This document shows positions 59,212-64,000 of a stretch of 64,000 bases of DNA, piece after piece. Both the position numbers and the translations under genes were made by a program. Each line of letters begins with the position of its first letter. The stretch's first letter is position 1. The stretch spans positions 186,001 through 250,000 of the forward strand of contig CAKJVC010000192.1 in NCBI GenBank assembly GCA_918026815.1. The letters run 5' to 3'. This DNA is from Chalara sp. BL73 (Eukaryota; Ascomycota; Leotiomycetes; Helotiales). Below the pieces are notes generated by a model, which saw only the letters and a program-made list of their open reading frames with translations, was not told the origin of the DNA and did not search any database.

Positions 59212-61022
59212 TTATGCCCTCATGTAAAAGGCAAGGTCAGCCTTATCGTTCCACTCGTAAGCCATATACCCATCACCCATGAAACGAAACCTGTTTGGAC
59301 TTCTGTAGCGTATATCAAAGTCTTCACCTCTGATATCCTTTATCATCTCATAGAAGAGAAGCCCACTCCCTGGCCAATTAGCCGTTACCCGAGCATCAGG
59401 CCCGTTCTTCTTGAACCAGCTTGCACAGCTGCCTGTCCAGACAAGACTCTGATGTATAGCGTCTCCATAGCGATTGAACTCATCTGCGACTTCCTGCCTG
59501 GGACACACTGATGCGATGTCCTCCTTCGCTATCTTTCGCAAGAATTTGAGGATATACTCCGAGGTCCAGTCCAGCGATGGTAATAAAGATCCGTGGCCAA
59601 CAGTTGCGTTGGGTCCAGTGAAGATGAAATAGTTGGGCATATTTGGACACATGACACTCAGGTAACTTTCAGGCTCAAAGTCCCATTTCTCCGCTAAACT
59701 AACATTATCACGCCCAATAACAGGAAATGGTGGAATTTGTGCTATATCGAATCCTGTTGCGCAGACAATAACATCAGCATTGTGATAGGTGCCATCTTCT
59801 GTGAATATGCCTGCTGCATCGATGTTGACAATTTTACTGGAAGTCAGCGAAACGTGAGGCTTCAAGAAGGCCTCAAGAAAAGGCTCGCCGGGAGTAATGC
59901 GTCGGCAACCTACTTCCCAGTCTGGAATGAGTTGTTCGCATAGATCTCGACGATGATTGAGCTTGGCCATCATGGATGCCCTTGCCATGTGAGTGATCAT
60001 CCTCTGATAAATAGAATCTTTCTTGTACTAGCAAAGACATTAGTAATGATCTGATCTGTGCTATCCCCCCTTTTACCATATGAAAAAGCCGTGAATATGA
60101 GTTCTGGATTTTTTTTCGGTATCTCAGAAACTCCTCGGGGTATTGTCGAAAATTTTCTATTTCCGCTTCGCTGTATGCTGGGTTGTAGCTTGGGTCGTTG
60201 CCGCCGACGAGGGCTGCGGGAGGGAGTCCCGCGAAAATCCATGCAGGACCTTGAATGAAATTTGTGATCGTGGTGGCCTCTATCTTTGCAAGCTCAGGGA
60301 GAATCTGCACTCCAGATGAGCCATTACCAATAACGGCGATTCTTTTATTACTGAAATCGAAATCGTGATCCCAAGCAGCAGAGTGGATCATTTTCCCTTT
60401 AAAAGAGAGAAGATTTGGGATCGCAGGCCATTTCCAGTCATGGAGAAAACCGCGAGCTGAAATCACCACATCCGCCCAATCGACAAACTCTAACCCGCCT
60501 GCTGGCAGCACAGTGACTTTCCATTGACTCTTTTCTTCTGTCCAGACTGTGCCTGTGACGGTGTGGTTGAATTTGATATCTCTGTCGAGATTCCATTTCT
60601 TACTTTTAGCTTGCATATCAGCCAATATCTCAGGCCCAGAAGAGTAATAATGACTCCACTCTGGAGTGGGATCAAAAGGAAATTGCTTAGTGAGTTGTGA
60701 GTCGTCAGTCTTAAATGTATAGCGGAGCAGATTGACGCACATATATGACACTTGGGACATCACACTGAACTCCAGGATACTTATTATTGAACCAGGTCCC
60801 ACCGACCACACCTTTGGTTTCATAAATCACATGATCAACAAGTTCCTGCATTTCGTTGACGTGTTCATGTTGCAGCTTATGTGCAAGAATCAATCCCGAA
60901 AATCCCGCCCCGATCGTCACCACTCTCAACCTCTTCCTTGGTGTGAATGCTGGTTTATCGTGGAGAGGAACGGCGCTTGCAAAACTGGGACTCTGGGAGC
61001 CATGTGGTGGTACTTTCGCCAT
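59212..61022 (-). CDS. FAD/NADPH monooxygenase of Baeyer-Villiger type
   Basis: A flavin monooxygenase likely to insert oxygen next to a ketone, giving an ester or lactone, with NADPH and O2. Exons on the minus strand: 61022-60741, 60685-60077, 60027-59212; 569 codons, 568 aa. FAD binding: TIGAGFSGLILAHKL at about residue 36. The family motif appears as GGTWFNNKYPGVQCDVPS; the fingerprint-like FKGKMIHSAAWDHDFD is near residue 200; the second dinucleotide site is AVIGNGSSGVQ. NADVIVCATGFD marks the C-terminal FAD strand. No signal or anchor is seen. Using the intron at 60740 joins PSVIY to QFPFDPTPEW as in relatives. It is divergent from the lipocalin-5-like gene. The fingerprint is a variant of the classical FxGxxxHxxxW(P/D), so N- or S-oxidation cannot be excluded. 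Confidence 0.9.
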
Positions 61023-61698
61023 ACGAAATGCTTTGTACTCTGCAATGCGTAGTATGGTTTGATATGGCTAACTTGTTGCAAATATCCTATGAGAATAACT
61101 CCTGTAAAAGTGGTCAAGAGGGTTATCATTTGATAGTCGCGAGGGCTTGGATTGGAGCTGGCGAGATCCGACATCAATCTAAGAATTTGAGTTCGGTATT
61201 CGGCGAATTAGTATTACTTCTATCCTCCAATTTCCATGTTTGTGTGCGAAGCGAGGACAACAGTGAAGTGGTTCGAGCTCAAAACTCCACGGTAGATTAA
61301 ACGCTAAGATAACTTCCCAGAGCCGAGGCCCCGAAGATGCTTGCGAGCTACTTAGACAAAAGTCCTATCAGATAGCATCCAATGGCGATATCAGGCAATT
61401 TCCCGGTAATGATTGAGAAAGGATCGTTACCAAATTGCCGACTACCGACCGGTGAACCTGAGACCATGACTTTCAATCCACTACGTCGTTTATTTCAACT
61501 GAACCTATATTCCGAGGCACAAATTTTTTCCAAAGTGCACTGTCTTGATACCTTCTATTCTTTGAGACTATCTCGGCTGGAGGAGATAAATATTGCTATT
61601 GGAGTCATTCTCAGATCACATGAATCACTTAGATAATATCTACAAGTATATTCAGAATTCGTCACCTTGAACTTATCGCACCTGAACTCTTGATAATA
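61023..61698. promoter_or_regulatory. Divergent promoter region of monooxygenase and lipocalin-5-like genes
   Basis: 676 bp separate the two start codons, so both promoters lie here. Short open frames have no domain. I did not recognise a repeated operator site. Confidence 0.4.
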
Positions 61699-62269
61699 AT
61701 GCTCGACATCGAACAAGCTCATACGGCGCTTCTTGGGTGCTGGAAACTTACCAAATTCCAGGTCTTCCTCGGCGACGGTCCGGGTTCTCTACTGCTGACT
61801 CAACCCCATGGGACCGAAACATTCGGACGTATTATGTTCTCCAAAGAAGGCTGGATGAGTGCCTCACTTACTCCTCCAGAGCGAGCTAAGCCGCTTGCCA
61901 CCTCGGAATGGACCATGGCCACAGATCAAGATGTGCTCTGGGTAGCAAGAGCATACACCACTTACATGGGAGCCTTCAAGATCTATGAACGCAATCAAGA
62001 AATGATACTAGAATGCAAAGTTGATATTTCTTTGGATCCGAGCTGGATTGGTTCAGCGCAGAAACGAAGGGTGACGCTATCGGAGAAGGATGGAACAAAG
62101 TTCATGACACTGAAACCGATGCAGTTTCTGGTAATGCCTGTAAGTAAGGTTCGGTCACGTGGAGATACATACCTGAAAGTTATGATAGGGAGGGACCAAA
62201 ACTTTGGGGATGTTGGAATGGGAGAAAATCGATGATCCATCTGTGCATAAGGAATCTCCAAAGATCTAA
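61699..62269 (+). CDS. Lipocalin-like domain (Lipocalin_5 type) protein, 173 aa
   Basis: A small cytosolic beta-barrel protein. Exons: 61699-62139 and 62189-62269, phase 0 junction, 174 codons. It opens with ALLGCWKLTKFQVF, then GRIMFSKEGWMSASL, a middle part AYTTYMGAFKIYE and RRVTLSEKDG, and after the splice GGTKTLGMLEWEKI. These features match the fungal lipocalin-like 5 family, whose members often sit in metabolite clusters as binding proteins or isomerase/cyclase-like enzymes. The first ATG is used. The barrel size is complete. It is between a monooxygenase and a lactonase-like enzyme, which supports a shared pathway. Confidence 0.82.
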
Positions 62270-62553
62270 GGAGCAGTCTCCGCCCTCATGCTAGTTGAAA
62301 ATGGAATGAGATCTTGATGAAATATTAGGTACACTTAGGGTAATATGCATTAGGTAGCAATGTATACACGACGTGTATGAAATCTCGAATCAGACATTAT
62401 GTACATCTCATCCCTTTCTCCCATCTGCATTTTTTGTCACCGGTGTCAACAGCCTACTTTATCCCTGATACGTTCTAAGCATGGAAGATGCTTACCCTCT
62501 ATTCTGTTATCATACAAAGTTTGACCACCAACTACCTCTCTGTTTAGCTTGGG
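62270..62553. other. Short intergenic stretch
   Basis: The 3' flanks of the two converging genes; nothing else seen. Confidence 0.4.
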
Positions 62554-63444
62554 CTATTTATACTTTGGCACAAAAATCTCCTTGTTCGCGAGACAGTTCT
62601 CGACATTTGGATCATGTGTGGGCAACACCACGACTTTCTCCTGCCTCGTGAATTCCTTGATTCTTCGCACAGTTTCCAGAGCTACTTTGGGATTGTCATT
62701 AATACCGTCGGTCTCTTCTGCATTTAATACATCGAGCCCGTAGGTGGAATCTCCTGTCAGAAAATAGGTTGCCTCGTCACCATAAACGATGACTGACACG
62801 TGGCCAGGCACATGGCCCGGTGTATCGACGACTACTACTCGCTTATCTGAGGTCAAAGGATATGTACGCTGCCATGGTCCTATCGGATGATCTTGTGCTT
62901 CGAGCATTCTAGGCTTGAAATCTGCTGGCCACCGGGAAGGATTGCAGCCTTCGAAAGTGGCATGAAATGTATTGTTGCCGAAAACATCCCAGTGCTCTTG
63001 GGAGACATAAACAGGAACGCCTGGCAAATCCTCCAGGCCACCTGCGTGGTCGTCGTGAAGATGCGAGAGAACGACACCTTTGACGTCACTGACCGGGTCA
63101 ATGCCACGTGCTCGGAGCCGGGCGCCGATGCCTTCATGCTGGGAAATTTGCACTTTGCTCAACATATTAGAGAAGGGTGCCCATCGTGGAAAGTATCCGC
63201 GGTCATTGCGATGTACTGATTCGCCAGTGTCGTACAGAAAAGGGCCTTCGGGATGTGATATCAAGATAGCGGTGATTGGAAGGGGTTCTGTCCATTGACG
63301 ATCCGCTAGAGAGACCAGTCGACGCAGAAGTACCAGACGATTGGCAGTTTGTGACCGCATGGAGGGTCGAATCTGAACCTTTCCTGTCTCAATTATGCTT
63401 ACACCCACATACTCCTTATCGAACGAGGCATCTGGAGCAGGCAT
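62554..63444 (-). CDS. Metallo-beta-lactamase-fold hydrolase (lactonase-like)
   Basis: A 296-aa zinc hydrolase, single exon. The metal motif HxHxDH is VLSHLHDDHAGGL at about residue 130. Further ligands are suggested by the His in VDTPGHVPGHVSV, the Asp in YFLTGDSTYG and the His in VVLPTHDPN. The order fits the N-acyl-homoserine-lactonase-like branch of the superfamily, which opens lactone rings, but other esters are possible. The ATG at 63444 is the first Met; the frame is open four codons further with no ATG. There is no signal peptide, so it is probably cytosolic. Next to a Baeyer-Villiger-type enzyme, a lactonase could hydrolyse the product (inference). Confidence 0.9.
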   Translation of the reverse strand: MPAPDASFDKEYVGVSIIETGKVQIRPSMRSQTANRLVLLRRLVSLADRQWTEPLPITAILISHPEGPFLYDTGESVHRNDRGYFPRWAPFSNMLSKVQISQHEGIGARLRARGIDPVSDVKGVVLSHLHDDHAGGLEDLPGVPVYVSQEHWDVFGNNTFHATFEGCNPSRWPADFKPRMLEAQDHPIGPWQRTYPLTSDKRVVVVDTPGHVPGHVSVIVYGDEATYFLTGDSTYGLDVLNAEETDGINDNPKVALETVRRIKEFTRQEKVVVLPTHDPNVENCLANKEIFVPKYK

Positions 63445-63968
63445 GTTGGCTTTCAAAGGGTGATGGATGATGTGCTTCCTATCAATACAGCTCCTGATGG
63501 ACTGTGAAAGAAAGAAGTTCAGCTATTTGATGGTGCACGGGAGATGAGTCAACCTAAAACCGGAGCTCGGATGAATATCAAAGTTGAAATCCAGCCGACG
63601 GTCTGTCTCTTCTCCGAACGGCAGGATCAAAATGTTTTCATCGATGAAGCTTTGAATGTGCACGTGACGAATTTCAACTTGCAAATAGGGACCGATTGCC
63701 GACTGCCGAGAAGGTTACTCTCCTACTCCAACTTCGAATCGCGGATCCTGGCTCACAATACCTTAGTACCGAACGGCAGAAGCACTCGTTTCGGTTGTTT
63801 GTTGAGTTTCTACTGACATGATATTATCTCAAATTTCTGAAAAGCCGTGAATAGTAAAGTATAATCACGTGACTAACAACTATTTAGCAATGCTGCCTTT
63901 TACAAAACTATACATTGTTTCTTTTGATAAGAATATACAACATTCCAGAGATTAAGGAACAATAAAAC
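63445..63968. promoter_or_regulatory. Divergent promoter region at the right end
   Basis: 524 bp between the lactonase-like and NmrA-like starts. A frame of 90 codons at 63544-63816 shows no domain. No operator was recognised. Confidence 0.35.
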
Positions 63969-64000
63969 ATGACGAAACTTATCGTAGTTATCGGCGCGAC
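63969..64000 (+). CDS. NmrA-like NAD(P)-binding protein, 5' end only
   Basis: Only ten codons are inside the window: MTKLIVVIGA, with the next base pair fitting Thr. This is the typical start of NmrA-like atypical short-chain dehydrogenases (VIGATGxxG dinucleotide fold). These bind NAD(P) and act as redox sensors or reductases. The identity rests on a very short piece plus context. Confidence 0.55.
   Translation, partial: MTKLIVVIGA

Overview
The window is nuclear DNA of a filamentous ascomycete (Pezizomycotina). The basis is short GT-AG introns of about 45-105 nt, fungal families (Zn2Cys6 regulators, a fungal-type ADAL deaminase, CorA-like and lactose-permease-like transporters) and a repeat island saturated with C-to-T/G-to-A changes, as repeat-induced point mutation (RIP) leaves. 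A leotiomycete is my inference, not proven. I rebuilt gene models by hand from reading frames, splice signals and phase; exon coordinates are in each entry.

Left arm (1-13 kb): housekeeping genes. An adenosine/N6-methyl-AMP deaminase (+), a 987-aa Zn2Cys6 regulator (-), a U-box cyclophilin (-), and a cullin-4 (+) that diverges from the cyclophilin across a 593-bp shared promoter. 13-20 kb: gene-poor, with a broken short-chain dehydrogenase and a tandem group of tiny Cys-containing proteins (three apparently intact, one decayed) that I cannot assign to a family. 20-25 kb: a full-length MRP-type ABC transporter. 26-31 kb: a soluble fumarate reductase and a secreted GH5 glycosidase.

31-38 kb: a possible small catabolic or metabolite cluster of a Zn2Cys6 regulator with an altered zinc cluster, a phytanoyl-CoA-dioxygenase-like enzyme and an MFS sugar transporter. 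38.8-41.3 kb: a CorA-like membrane protein and a 99-aa hypothetical gene.

41.9-52.4 kb: a nested transposon. A hAT DNA transposon (41922-52369, 8-bp target duplication GAGCAGCC, TIRs starting CAGTG) is split by a 6648-bp Ty3/gypsy LTR retrotransposon on the minus strand (44069-50716, two 453-bp LTRs, 5-bp target duplication AGATG). Both are mutationally dead; the retroelement interior is extremely AT-rich, and the mutation load fades toward its outer ends.

53-64 kb: a secreted RNase T2 with an extra N-terminal Cys-rich domain, relics including a PDR-type ABC transporter fragment, and at the right edge a group of an FAD monooxygenase of Baeyer-Villiger type (-), a lipocalin-5-like protein (+), a metallo-beta-lactamase-fold hydrolase/lactonase (-) and the first codons of an NmrA-like protein (+, cut by the window end). 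The last group could oxidise a ketone to an ester or lactone and then hydrolyse it, which is inference from families and proximity.
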